Shown: positions 51,000 through 60,351 of the stretch, piece by piece
Position numbering within the stretch: position 1 is the stretch's first letter
Layout of the letters: each line of letters starts with the position of its first letter
DNA from: Saprospiraceae bacterium
GTDB taxonomy: Bacteria; Bacteroidota; Bacteroidia; Chitinophagales; Saprospiraceae
DNA length: 64,000 nucleotides
Direction of reading: 5' to 3'
Assembly (NCBI GenBank): GCA_016710115.1
Contig: JADJLN010000001.1
Span: 310,001-374,000 of the forward strand
Notes under the pieces: generated by a model
What the model was told of the DNA's origin: nothing
Database searches by the model: none
The model's input: the letters and a program-made list of their open reading frames with translations, nothing else
Position numbers and translations under genes: made by a program

Positions 51000-52037
51000 T
51001 CAGATTTTCAGCGAATCAAACAATTCTTTCAGTTTTGCACTGGAAGGGCGTGGTGCATCCGGTGTGACAATATTCCCATGCGGGTCAATCAGTATAAATC
51101 GGGGTATCCCCTGGATTTTATAAGCCGTGACAAAATCGGATTTCCAACCTTCAGGTGCAAATAATTGAATGCCTCTGAGTTCTTTTTCCCGGATCATAGC
51201 CTTCCAGTCTTCGCGTGCTTTATCCCAGGAACCGCTGTGCGTGCGATCATCATCGATGGACATGCTGACAAATTGGATGTTCCTGTCATGGTACTCCTTT
51301 TCCAGGTTTTTTAACGCGGGTATTTCTGCCTTGCAGGGTCCACACCAGGTCGCCCAGACATCTACATAAATGTACTTTCCCTTCAGATCGTCCAGTGAGG
51401 TGGTGGTGCCGTCCACATTTTCATAATTCGCAAATGAAGGAGAAGGGCTTCCTTTCGGCAGGTCAGTTTTCAGGGTGATGGCCGCTTTGAGATACTTGCT
51501 GTAGGAGTCCAGCATCGGTTGCAAACCTGAAATGGCTGACTGACTGACGAGTGTGTCGATGGAACTGTCAGAAGTGTAGAACGCGTTCAGCTGGCGACCA
51601 ATGTCTGCCATTTTTTCTTCCAATACGTTCAGGTCCTCCAGTTCACTGAGGGCTTCAAAGTCCAGCAGCTTTTCTTCCAACAGGCTTTTTCGGGCTAAAA
51701 AATTATTGTGTTCTGCTCCGTTGCCCGTGTAGGTGATGGTTTCATCAAACTCTTTGGTGTCAAGAGTCAGGAAAAGATCAAATCCGTTTCTGAGGAATAT
51801 TGTTGTGGATTCACTTCCATCATTCAGATTGTACAGACCGGAAGTGATTTGGAATGTATCCCGGAATATACCTTCATTTCCAACCTGGATTGTCCTGGAA
51901 AAGGTGCGACTTCTAATCCGGAGGGAATCACTGTTCTGATCGGTGATCTTGCCGGCCAGTATGACAACATCATGGGTATTCTGTGTCCATGCAGCAATCG
52001 GGAATACCAGAAGAATGAGCAGATGCAATTTCATCAT
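51000..52037 (-). CDS. TlpA/ResA-like thiol-disulfide oxidoreductase, secreted
   Basis: About 345 residues: a signal peptide (MKLHLLILLVFPIAAWTQ), an N-terminal DUF4369-like beta domain (about 20-120), a helical linker and a C-terminal thioredoxin domain (about 205-345) with WATWCGPCKAEIP (CxxC) and the cis-proline segment GIPRFILID. It would act in the periplasm, reducing disulfides for example in cytochrome c maturation; the partner is unknown. Two adjacent ATGs (52037, 52034) are possible starts. It is monocistronic and divergent from galE. Confidence 0.87.
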   Translation of the reverse strand: MMKLHLLILLVFPIAAWTQNTHDVVILAGKITDQNSDSLRIRSRTFSRTIQVGNEGIFRDTFQITSGLYNLNDGSESTTIFLRNGFDLFLTLDTKEFDETITYTGNGAEHNNFLARKSLLEEKLLDFEALSELEDLNVLEEKMADIGRQLNAFYTSDSSIDTLVSQSAISGLQPMLDSYSKYLKAAITLKTDLPKGSPSPSFANYENVDGTTTSLDDLKGKYIYVDVWATWCGPCKAEIPALKNLEKEYHDRNIQFVSMSIDDDRTHSGSWDKAREDWKAMIREKELRGIQLFAPEGWKSDFVTAYKIQGIPRFILIDPHGNIVTPDAPRPSSAKLKELFDSLKI

Positions 52038-52282
52038 GCAAGAGTTTAAAGACAGAATCAATTCGGCAGGTGACGATGGTCGGCTGGAGTGCTGGTAGCA
52101 GGACAGGTCCTGCTGCTTCCAATCCAGAAAGACAAGTATAAGGATAATGAACGGGTCCAGGAAGCACCTGCTGGTGATGCGTTCCGGGATTGGAGAATTC
52201 GAACCCAGATGCGGATCTGGTTAGCGAGTGTATTTATCCGGGGGGATTGGTCAATAATACTCAATGTCCTCTGCTCATCCCT

Positions 52283-52290
52283 TACCTTTG
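52283..52290 (+). promoter_or_regulatory. -7 promoter element (TACCTTTG) 4 nt before the galE ATG
   Basis: Exact TAnnTTTG match with the same four-base gap to ATG as at cysQ, suggesting a leaderless transcript. Confidence 0.55.
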
Positions 52291-52294
52291 AGCC

Positions 52295-53333
52295 ATGTCT
52301 GGAGCAGGAAAGGTTATCGTTACAGGTGGTGCGGGATACATCGGATCACATACCGTTGTCGACCTTCAACGAGCGGGTTATACAGTAATCATTCTTGATG
52401 ACCTGTCCAATTCCGAGGCTGGTGTACTGGATGGGATACAGGCTATTACAGGTATCAGGCCTGTTTTTTATCAACTGAATATCTGTGAGGCATCGACCCT
52501 TCCGGGATGTCCTTGCAGAGCATCGGGATGCCATTGGGGTCATTCATTTTTGCCGCCTTCAAGCAGTGGGAGAAAGTGTGGCGAAGCCCTTGGCCTATTA
52601 TGCGAACAATGTCGGAGGAATGACCAGTTTGCTCCTGGGCATGCATCAGGCAGGCCTGGACAATCTGATCTTTTCTTCTTCCTGCACCGTGTATGGTCAG
52701 CCGGATCATTTGCCGGTATCTGAAAATGCACCCGTTCAGCCGGCCCAGTCTCCGTATGGCAACACCAAGCAGATCTGCGAGGAAATGATGCAGGATGCGG
52801 TTTCTGCGGGATTATTCAAGGGTGTGATCTCTCTACGGTATTTCAATCCGGTCGGAGCGGATCCATCTGCTTTGATCGGTGAGCTCCCCCTGGGTGTACC
52901 CAATAATCTGATGCCTTTTATTACGCAAACTGCAGTCGGACTGCGAGAGGAGTTGAAGGTATTTGGTGGCGATTATGCCACTGCGGATGGTACGGCCATT
53001 CGGGATTATATTCATGTCAGCGACCTGGCCGCAGCTCACCGGGTGGCTCTTGAACGATTGATCAACAAGCAACATGTGTCTCCCTACGAGTTGTTCAACA
53101 TTGGGACAGGACGGGGTTCTTCCGTGCTCGAGGTGATTCAAGCCTTTGAGCGAGTCAGCGGCTTGAGGCTACCCTACCGGATCGTGGACAGACGGCCGGG
53201 AGATGTCGAGCAGGTATGGGCAGATACCACCCGTGCCAATCGGGTGCTGGGTTGGACCGCTGAGCGATCCCTGGAGGACATGGCTGCCAGTGCGTGGAAG
53301 TGGGAGAGGATGAGAGTGGAGAGGAGAGAGTAG
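52295..53333 (+). CDS. galE: UDP-glucose 4-epimerase, frame broken
   Basis: GalE interconverts UDP-glucose and UDP-galactose using bound NAD. Seen are VTGGAGYIGSHT (GxxGxxG), SSSCTVYGQP, SPYGNTK (YxxxK), LRYFNPVGA and DYIHVSDLA. The length of about 346 is normal. Breaks: one near 52490-52500 (NICEA to HRPFRDVLAEHRD). Then two compensating indels lie around 52548-52562, where the universally conserved HFAAFKAVGES reads HFCRLQAVGES because of one extra T and one missing A. The coding sequence ends in AGAGTGGAGAGG purine repeats that replace the usual C-terminus. A good -7 box adjoins the ATG. Confidence 0.88.
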
Positions 53334-54137
53334 AGAGTGGATCGACGGGGTAGAGAGTTCGAAGATGAACGAATCTGGATCTGAGCCAGGGGGTAGCCCG
53401 TCAGCCTGATTAAAATGTTAGAAAATCTAATCCCCTTCTTTTCTTGTTCCTGATTTGGCCTGCCCGTTGCAAGATCTGCTATGCGGTAGTGCTAATGATT
53501 GGATGTCTGGAACTCCTTTTGAGCACAAAGGTCATCTTCAGGCCATCTCCGGAATTCGACGGTGTTCAAATCAGGCTGGGCTGGTCAGCAGGTGGATACA
53601 GAAAGGTTTTCCCTGTTTGCAGATTCGGTGTTTTGGTACCTTGTCGGAATGGACCTTATGATCGCCTTTTTGTTGGTTTCCTTGGTCTAGCTCCGTGCCC
53701 GACCATTGACGGATTCAAGATTGACTTCCGGGCTGGTGCTGTATTCTCATTGGGCAAGAGTTGTTGGATCCGACTCATTCCGCCAGCTGGCGGATCGTTT
53801 ATCGAGCGCATCGGTTCGGCCTGTAGTCGTGGTGGCACGGTGCTGGAATTGTGGCGGGGGCATACACCCACTCAGACAACCAAATAACGAAGTGCAACCG
53901 GTCTTCATTCCAACCCGAGGTAAGCCAACCCCAACGTCCAAACCCCCTCAACGTTGAAGCGGGAGGATTCAGGAAATTCCTGTCGAACGCCTTCAGACTT
54001 CATCGATAATTCGGAGCTGATTCTGAATGCCTGGGGATTCAAGATAGCGAAAGTACCACTTTCAAAATCGTGGGGCATCATGTGGAAGTTCGGTGAAGGG
54101 CCGGTGAGGGCACGTCACTGACGCTTCGACCTGGTGA
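53334..54137. other. Intergenic region, no supported gene
   Basis: Purine-rich AGAGAG words continue from galE to about 53340. Open frames at 53444-53957 on both strands lack recognised similarity. A 14-bp palindrome CCGCCAGCTGGCGG sits at 53779-53792. No promoter or terminator was seen. Confidence 0.5.
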
Positions 54138-54839
54138 TTGTTGCCAATGAACTGTGAAAATGGCTTCGATTCCAAGATTCCGAGTTCTCGGCCTCCAAGA
54201 TTTCGAAAGCCAGAATTATTGGATGAACTCGACGAAAAGAATTGGATCAAATCAAATTTTTCAGAATGCAAATTGCTGGATTGTGTCTGGTCAAAGCTGA
54301 GATCTCAACCGGGATATCTGTCGGAGGTATGTAATCAGTATGCTCCACCTGAAGTCCAACGGTCTAACTAAATGACAAAAGCTACGCCTTCATTATGGTC
54401 GGGAAACAAATACCCTCACTTTTTGGTCGATTAGGACCAAATGGCAACAATGAAGGTGCATCAATCACCATTGTAGTGAATAAGCACGTGGCCAATGGCA
54501 TTGTCGATCCGCTGAAACTGGCCGCCATCCTGATCCATGAAATGAAGCATGCCGAGTGGTTGCTCTTACTGGTAGAAGATTTTGCGTCAATATACTGATT
54601 TTAGTATAAAGCCGAGAATCAGCATTGGGTCAAGATCGTTGCAAAGCTGTTGACAACCTAAGGTGAAGTAAATGATGATATCACCTAATGCGATGCAGCA
54701 CTTCCTGGGTTTAATGGCGCGTTCAACGGGTGTGATTATGGCTTCTATGTTGACAGGCGATGATCAGGATCTTATAGGTTATGAAATTTTGACTCAATCG
54801 CAGTTGGATTATTATAAGACGCAAGTCCAACTCAGGTAA
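54138..54839 (+). pseudogene. Decayed metallopeptidase-type toxin C-terminal region (putative)
   Basis: Three consecutive fragments in different frames read as one degraded product. The first has NWIKSNFSECKLLDCVWSKL (about 54229-54288). The second has ASITIVVNKHVANG and LAAILIHEMKHAEWLLLL (54395-54598, a HExxH zinc site). After a stop, AENQHWVKIVAKLL follows, then a 55-codon piece (54672-54839). The order DCVWSKL, ITI-strand, ILHExxHAE resembles the C-terminal tip domain of Bacteroidota Rhs/T9SS polymorphic toxins as I remember it. Stops in all frames and the lack of any upstream delivery domain argue for a remnant. The sequence is AT-richer than its neighbours, compatible with transfer. Confidence 0.45.
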
Positions 54840-55255
54840 TTGTAATTGATACTCAGATATCCCAATAACCCAATGATCGAAATTAAACTTTAATTCCAAC
54901 TTCGAGGAAATTTTACTAAAGCATTATCCTAATATTGGACAATGGCCGAGAAGCCCTAACAGGAACTACTATATTTATTATAGATCAATCAATGACCTTG
55001 CTCACCTTTGAAAACAAGAGCATTGTTTTCATTGCTAATGGATGTGTCATTAAAGATAGGTCCCTACCTATGCTATTGATACTATAGAATTAGGCGCAGC
55101 AAATGCAATCTTTTTTCATTGATAGCTCGCGTCCATGGGAAATGTGGAGCGGGCCAAAATGGGACATTCCCCACTAGATTTCATCGTGATCAGAATGCGT
55201 CGGGGGTTTTGGATTATTCTCATGGAGCATGGTTTACCTATTCTTCGATTTCCCT
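54840..55255. other. AT-rich intergenic sequence after the toxin remnant
   Basis: About 415 bp with CCCAATAACCCAATG-type words near 54862 and several stops in every frame. A decayed immunity gene would be expected here if the upstream fragment was a toxin, but nothing recognisable is seen. Confidence 0.4.
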
Positions 55256-55263
55256 TACCTTTG
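55256..55263 (+). promoter_or_regulatory. -7 promoter element of pheS (TACCTTTG)
   Basis: TAnnTTTG match 18 bp before the pheS ATG; TTTA near 55233 is a poor -33 candidate. Confidence 0.5.
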
Positions 55264-55281
55264 CCCCTTCAAACCCAGGTT

Positions 55282-56319
55282 ATGTCACAAGCCTTATTTG
55301 ATACCGTCCAGGCCCTGATCGATGAGATCAAAGCAGCTCGTCCAGCCGACAAGGACGAACTCGAGCAATTCCGGATCCGCTTCCTCGGGTCGAAGAATAT
55401 CCTGAAGCCTCTTTTCGGGGAGATCAAGCAGGTGGAGAACAGCCGGAAGAAGGAATATGGCCAGCTGGTCAATGAGGCAAAGACCATTGCAGAAACACTG
55501 TTTGAAGATTTGCAGACCGAGATGAAAAAGGCTGGCCAAAAGGCCGCTTTTGCTGATCTGGATCTCAGTGCTCCCGGTGAACCGCGGCCCCTAGGCTCCC
55601 GTCATCCGGTCTCGCTGGTGATGCAGGAGATGATCGACATCTTTGCCCGTATCGGATTTACGGTCGCAGACGACCGCGAGGTGGAGGATGATTGGCACAA
55701 CTTTACGGCAATGAACACACCGGAGGATCACCCTGCCCGGGATATGCAGGATACCTTCTATGTCGTCGATGCACCTAAAATGGTATTGCGCACCCATACC
55801 TCAAGTGTCCAGGCACGGGTGATGACCAGTCAGAAGCCACCCATTCGCATTGTCGCTCCGGGACGAGTGTACCGGAATGAGACCATATCTGCACGGTCGC
55901 ACTGCCAGTTCCATCAGATCGAAGGTTTGTACATTGATGAAGGCGTCAGCTTTGCCGATCTAAAGCAAACACTCCAGTATTTCGTTCGGGAATTTTATGG
56001 CGATGATCGACAGATCCGGTTGCGCCCTTCCTATTTCCCCTTCACAGAACCCAGCGCTGAAATGGATGTGTATATGGGGCTGAACAGTGAAAAAGATTAT
56101 CGCATCACCAAGGGGACCGGCTGGCTGGAAGTCCTGGGTTGTGGGATGGTCGATCCCGCTGTTTTGGAAAATTGCGGGATCGATTCTGAACGCTATACAG
56201 GCTTTGCATTCGGAATAGGCATTGAGCGGACCGCTATGCTGAAGTACAATATCGAGGACATCCGACTGATGTTCGAAAACGATGTCCGCTTCCTCAAGCA
56301 ATTCCAATCCATCGTTTAA
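55282..56319 (+). CDS. pheS: Phenylalanine-tRNA ligase alpha subunit
   Basis: The 345-residue class II synthetase subunit charges tRNA-Phe with the beta subunit, whose gene is not here. It has the N-terminal coiled coil (FRIRFLGSKNILKPLFGEIKQV) and motif 1 region (SRHPVSLVMQEMIDIFARIGF). Motif 2 (RIVAPGRVYRNETISARSHCQFHQIEGL) and motif 3 (GFAFGIGIERTAMLKYNI) follow, with FFPFTEPSAEMDV-like RPSYFPFTEPSAE between them. The start at 55282 fits the normal N-terminus; the 49-codon upstream extension lacks similarity and contains the -7 box. Confidence 0.95.
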   Translation: MSQALFDTVQALIDEIKAARPADKDELEQFRIRFLGSKNILKPLFGEIKQVENSRKKEYGQLVNEAKTIAETLFEDLQTEMKKAGQKAAFADLDLSAPGEPRPLGSRHPVSLVMQEMIDIFARIGFTVADDREVEDDWHNFTAMNTPEDHPARDMQDTFYVVDAPKMVLRTHTSSVQARVMTSQKPPIRIVAPGRVYRNETISARSHCQFHQIEGLYIDEGVSFADLKQTLQYFVREFYGDDRQIRLRPSYFPFTEPSAEMDVYMGLNSEKDYRITKGTGWLEVLGCGMVDPAVLENCGIDSERYTGFAFGIGIERTAMLKYNIEDIRLMFENDVRFLKQFQSIV

Positions 56320-56335
56320 TTCCTGTATTGTCCTT

Positions 56336-56392
56336 CTTCCCTCATAACCTCCTTCCCTCATAACCTCCTCCCCTCATAACCTCCTCGACTCC
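56336..56392. repeat. CCTCATAACCTCC triplicate between pheS and hisS
   Basis: Three direct copies of about 17 bp (CCTCATAACCTCC plus CTTCC/TCCCC spacer) fill the pheS-hisS gap. The ATAACCTC word recurs as an 8-bp tandem array at 63528-63590. Confidence 0.8.
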
Positions 56393-57739
56393 ATGAAGCC
56401 CAGTATTCCAAAAGGCACCCGGGATTTTGGTCCGGACCAGGTGGACCGCCGCCAGTATATCTTTTCGGTGATCCGGGAGGCTTTTGTCCGTTACGGGTAT
56501 CGTCCGATCGAAACCCCGGCCATGGAAAGTCTGGATACGCTGACTGGAAAGTATGGGGAAGAAGGGGATCAGCTCCTGTTCAAGGTCCTGAACAACGGGG
56601 ATTTTCTGTCCAAAGCGGATGCACAGGCCTGGGCCGACCGCGACAGCAACAGGATCGTCCTATCCATCTCCAAACGGGGATTGAGATATGACCTCACTGT
56701 GCCTTTTGCCCGCTTTGTGGTGATGAACCAGAACGATCTGTCATTTCCGTTCAAACGCTATCAGATCCAGCCGGTCTGGCGGGCAGATCGCCCCCAGAAG
56801 GGTCGTTACCAGGAATTTTTTCAGTGTGATGCGGATGTGATCGGTTCGGATTCGCTGATGTATGAAGCCGAGTTGATCCGGTTGTATGATGAAGCCTTCC
56901 ACAAGTTGGGCATTCCGGTAGAAATACGGGTGAACAACCGCAAGCTGCTCGCAAGTCTGGCTGCTGTATGCGGGATCGGCAACCGATTTATGGACATGAC
57001 CATGGCAATTGACAAGGCAGACAAGATCGGCTGGGAAGGTGTACGCAGGGAAATGGTGGAAAGAGGGATCCCGGAAGCAGGGGCTGACCAGGTGATCCAC
57101 TATCTGGCCCATCCGGATCTGGAAACATTGCGCCCGGTGCTGTCGGGTGATCCGGAAGGTCTGGCAGGACTGGCGGAAATGGATCAGATATCGCATTACC
57201 TGGAGGGGGTCAAACTGACGAATCCCTGGATCCTGGATTTGACCCTGGCACGGGGCCTCAATTATTATACGGGATGCATTTTCGAAGTCAAGGCCATCGG
57301 GGTGGAGATGGGCAGTATTGGCGGAGGTGGCCGGTACGCCGATCTGACTGGCGTCTTTGGTCTGAAAGGCATGTCCGGTGTAGGGATATCTTTTGGTGCA
57401 GACCGCATTTATGATGTGATGGACATGCTGAATCTCTTTCCTGCAAATGCGGTGACCAGCCTGAAGGTGTTGATCTGCGCTTTTTCCGCCGAGGATCACC
57501 TGTATGCGTTTCGCGTGCTGAATCAGTTGCGTGATGCCGGGGTTTCTGCTGATCTGTATCCGGAACCGGTGAAGTTGCAAAAGCAACTGAAATATGCCAA
57601 TTCACTGGGCGTACCCCATGTGGTGCTGATCGGTGAGACAGAACGGGAAAGTGGACTGCTCACCTGCAAGAACATGGTAACTGGTGATCAGCAAGTACTT
57701 GATATACAAGGCCTTGTTGAGAAGTTGACAAACCAATAA
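56393..57739 (+). CDS. hisS: Histidine-tRNA ligase
   Basis: The 448-residue class II synthetase shows KGTRDFGPDQ at the N-terminus, RYDLTVPFARFV and FKRYQIQPVWRADRPQKGRYQEFFQCDADVIG (motif 2, about residues 120-150, including the catalytic Arg). The histidine-A loop LARGLNYYTGCIFEV and motif 3 GGGGRYADLTGVFG with GVGISFGADRIYDVM follow, then the anticodon-binding domain (about 350-440). It attaches His to tRNA-His in the cytoplasm. It lies 73 bp after pheS and is probably cotranscribed. Confidence 0.95.
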   Translation: MKPSIPKGTRDFGPDQVDRRQYIFSVIREAFVRYGYRPIETPAMESLDTLTGKYGEEGDQLLFKVLNNGDFLSKADAQAWADRDSNRIVLSISKRGLRYDLTVPFARFVVMNQNDLSFPFKRYQIQPVWRADRPQKGRYQEFFQCDADVIGSDSLMYEAELIRLYDEAFHKLGIPVEIRVNNRKLLASLAAVCGIGNRFMDMTMAIDKADKIGWEGVRREMVERGIPEAGADQVIHYLAHPDLETLRPVLSGDPEGLAGLAEMDQISHYLEGVKLTNPWILDLTLARGLNYYTGCIFEVKAIGVEMGSIGGGGRYADLTGVFGLKGMSGVGISFGADRIYDVMDMLNLFPANAVTSLKVLICAFSAEDHLYAFRVLNQLRDAGVSADLYPEPVKLQKQLKYANSLGVPHVVLIGETERESGLLTCKNMVTGDQQVLDIQGLVEKLTNQ

Positions 57740-57785
57740 TTCGTTAATCAATAGTTAACGGAAGGCAGCCAGGAAGGAAACAGGG

Positions 57786-57793
57786 TATCTTTG
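57786..57793 (+). promoter_or_regulatory. -7 promoter element of the lytic transglycosylase gene (TATCTTTG)
   Basis: TAnnTTTG match 40 bp before the ATG; no clear -33 element. Confidence 0.45.
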
Positions 57794-57833
57794 CCCCTCT
57801 ATTCCAGATTGGAATGACTTTTTCGGAATTGCT

Positions 57834-59300
57834 ATGGAACAAAAAGGAACACGAATTGGCTGGTTGATCGCCGGGATCTGGGCATTAAGCCTGATCGGGG
57901 GGTTTGCAAACAATGGCGATCCAGCTGTAGTCAAAGCCGCAGATTCAGAGGTATTTGTCTATTCCGAATCGGAAGTACGCAGCCGCTTCAAGCAGATGCC
58001 GAGTATAGTTTCCAAGCGATATTCCAGCCTGACCAAGAGCCGGATCAAATCCTATGTGGATTCGCGCCGTGATCTGACCGAGCAGCTGCTCGGGAAGAGT
58101 TCCATGTTCTTCCCCATCATCGAACAGTATCTCAAGGAATATAATCTGCCACTGGATCTTCGCGTATTGCCGATCATCGAGACAAAAATGGACCCTACGG
58201 CAATTTCCCAGGCCGGAGCGACCGGTTTGTGGCAATTCATGGAAGGAACAGCAACAGAGTTTGGTCTCACCATTGATCATCTGATCGATGAGCGTTTTGA
58301 TATTCACCGCTCCACCGAGGCAGCAGTACAATATCTGGCGCGGTTGTACGAGAAATATAACGACTGGGGTTTGGCTCTTGCCGCTTACAACTGTGGCCCC
58401 GGGTATGTCAACCGGGCCATTCGCAGGGCCAAAAGCCGAGATTACTGGTCTATCGCAAAATATTTACCCCGGGAGACACAGAAATATGTCCCCAAGTTTC
58501 TGGCCGCGACCTATCTGGTCAACTATTACCATGAGCATGGACTGATCCCCGCTTTTCCTGACCTCGACCTCCAGATAACCCAGGAGTTGCGTGTCTTCAA
58601 AGCGGTGTGTTTTGATGAAATCGCACGAATTTCCCAGGTGCCACTCCCCATCGTCCGCCAGCTCAATCCAGCTTACACGGAAGATTGTCTGAAAGCGAGA
58701 AAATCCGGTACGGTGATCACCCTCCCGAAGCGGTCGGTCCGGTTTGTCGCCGGGTATCTGCAAATGCCGGAAGAAGGACACAGGTATTTCGAGGAGTTGA
58801 CCATTCCGGATCAGGAGCAGGAAAGTCTGACCATGGCCGGCTATCGTCTGGTGCTGTACACCCCGGATGCGGATTCAACCCTCACTTCTGTGGCGGAACT
58901 GTTTGGCATGGAAGAGAGTCTTCTGCGGTTGTGGAATGGCCTCGAACCTGAGCCAAAGTTTGATGGGATTCGCGAAATTCAGATCTTCCTGCCCGAAATC
59001 AAGGCATTTCATTTGCCCAAGCCAGCTAAAATTGACCTGATCCCTCAGGTCAGTATGGAAATCGCTACAGCCTTGAGTTTACAGCATCAGCACGATGTCG
59101 TCGAGCTGATGCGTGGAGCAGGAACGGGTCATCGGTATGATTATTATACCTTGAGTCTGGCAGATACACCGGAGGATGTATGCCGGATTTATCCGATGGT
59201 TGATCCGGAGGATTTGATGGACCACAATCCCAAGGCGATGTGGGTTCCCGGTGAAATCATTCGGGTGCCAAACTCCCGACAGAATCTGGCTGTCCGATAG
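57834..59300 (+). CDS. Membrane-associated lytic murein transglycosylase (MltD-like)
   Basis: 488 residues. A signal or anchor helix (about 8-26) is followed by an SLT domain (about 95-240): LPLDLRVLPIIETKMDPTAIS, GATGLWQFMEGTA and ALAAYNCGPGYVNRAI. The catalytic Glu lies in IIETKMDP, where ESxxxP is usual. A C-terminal LysM-like region follows (SVAELFGMEESLLRLWNGL; YTLSLADTPEDVCRIYPMV). It cleaves the glycan strands of peptidoglycan with formation of 1,6-anhydroMurNAc ends, at the membrane or in the periplasm. MltD-type order (SLT, then LysM) supports the call. Confidence 0.88.
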   Translation: MEQKGTRIGWLIAGIWALSLIGGFANNGDPAVVKAADSEVFVYSESEVRSRFKQMPSIVSKRYSSLTKSRIKSYVDSRRDLTEQLLGKSSMFFPIIEQYLKEYNLPLDLRVLPIIETKMDPTAISQAGATGLWQFMEGTATEFGLTIDHLIDERFDIHRSTEAAVQYLARLYEKYNDWGLALAAYNCGPGYVNRAIRRAKSRDYWSIAKYLPRETQKYVPKFLAATYLVNYYHEHGLIPAFPDLDLQITQELRVFKAVCFDEIARISQVPLPIVRQLNPAYTEDCLKARKSGTVITLPKRSVRFVAGYLQMPEEGHRYFEELTIPDQEQESLTMAGYRLVLYTPDADSTLTSVAELFGMEESLLRLWNGLEPEPKFDGIREIQIFLPEIKAFHLPKPAKIDLIPQVSMEIATALSLQHQHDVVELMRGAGTGHRYDYYTLSLADTPEDVCRIYPMVDPEDLMDHNPKAMWVPGEIIRVPNSRQNLAVR

Positions 59301-59325
59301 GCCGTCGGGGCAGGGGGTTAACCCT

Positions 59326-59676
59326 CTACCACCCGAAAATGATCAGCAACAGGATCAGGACAACGATCCAGATCCATAGCCAGGGCATCCATTCCTTTCG
59401 CTTTTTCTGCTTGCGCAAATAGGCGATCTCGGGATGATCGATCTCCCTGAAGTCGTCTTCCCCGTGATCATCCGGAGCAATGTCCGTATCCAGTATCTCT
59501 CTGGCCTGCGCTTCATCCTCTTCATGGATCCACAACTGGATGGCCAGAGCCTGCACCGGCAGGATGCCGTGTATCGTTTCATTCCGTAACATGCCAGTTA
59601 TTCCCTCCTGCTCCAAATGAGCCAGAGCCAATCTGGCCTCGGGGGCATGAACATACGTGCGCAATTTGATCAGCAT
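59326..59676 (-). CDS. DUF2007-like protein with C-terminal membrane anchor
   Basis: The 116-residue protein starts with a DUF2007/GlnB-like ferredoxin-fold module (residues 1-68: LRTYVHAPEARLALAHLEQEGITGMLRNE, LWIHEEDEAQAREILD). An acidic linker and a basic patch (RKQKKRKEW) come next, then one TM helix (about 96-115). The family has no defined role; some members are called putative signal-transducing proteins. It converges with the transglycosylase gene across 25 bp. Confidence 0.8.
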   Translation of the reverse strand: MLIKLRTYVHAPEARLALAHLEQEGITGMLRNETIHGILPVQALAIQLWIHEEDEAQAREILDTDIAPDDHGEDDFREIDHPEIAYLRKQKKRKEWMPWLWIWIVVLILLLIIFGW

Positions 59677-59786
59677 CGGGCGGCAAGATCGGGATTGTCA
59701 GGTGAATGACCATCAGATTGAGAAAAGTGGTTCATGTGCATCACAGGAATATCCGGATGAAGGTTGCACCTTTGCACAAACTTTGC

Positions 59787-60263
59787 ATGATGAAATTCGT
59801 CTCGGAAACCATAATCGATCAGGTCATTGAAGCACTTGATCAATCGGATGAAGCACTGGAGAAGGCCGATCAGGAAATGGCCGACAGTCAGCCTGCAATC
59901 ATGGACTTCCTGACGCAGGAAGCATTTGATCTGCTCACGGAAGAAGAGCAGGATTATCTCCTCCTGTTGGGGTTGACTCTCTGGGAGTCTTCTCGCAAGG
60001 TCAACGGGGACATCCCGGAAATCCAGGCAGATGCATTAGGTGATGCAGAAGAGGCAAATTATGCTATCCTGGAGAAGGCTACCGGGAAGAATTTCCAGGA
60101 TCGAATGGATATCTTTTTCCAGGAATATCCGCAGGAAGATCTGCTTGCCTTCGTCGAAGATGCTCTGGCAGATGAGGATGGTGAACTGGTAACACCCGAG
60201 GGGCGTGAAACGCTTTTTGTCACGCTGAAGACCCTGGTCGATGTGATGCATGCTTCCTGTTGA
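59787..60263 (+). CDS. Conserved Bacteroidota protein of unknown function (158 aa, acidic)
   Basis: A soluble, acidic, all-helical-looking protein (MKFVSETIIDQVIEALDQSDEALEKADQEM; DFLTQEAFDLLTEEEQDYLLLLG; QDRMDIFFQEYPQEDLLAFVEDAL). No signal, TM helix or cofactor motif is visible, and I do not recognise a characterised family, although it seems conserved among Bacteroidota. I start at the ATGATG at 59787; a CACCTTTG box lies 12 bp upstream. Confidence 0.65.
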   Translation: MMKFVSETIIDQVIEALDQSDEALEKADQEMADSQPAIMDFLTQEAFDLLTEEEQDYLLLLGLTLWESSRKVNGDIPEIQADALGDAEEANYAILEKATGKNFQDRMDIFFQEYPQEDLLAFVEDALADEDGELVTPEGRETLFVTLKTLVDVMHASC

Positions 60264-60351
60264 GGCGGCAAGGATTTATCTGTGTTTGGGGGTTCAGAAA
60301 AGGTTTCCTCTTGAAGGAGGATGGAGCATGCTTTTCGATCCATTCGGAAAA

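Noticed and set aside
53444..53957. Open frames on both strands (up to 147 codons)
   Set aside because: Long frames in three registers of GC-rich sequence with no family similarity; the PPAGG phrases come from a CCGCCAGCTGGCGG palindrome.
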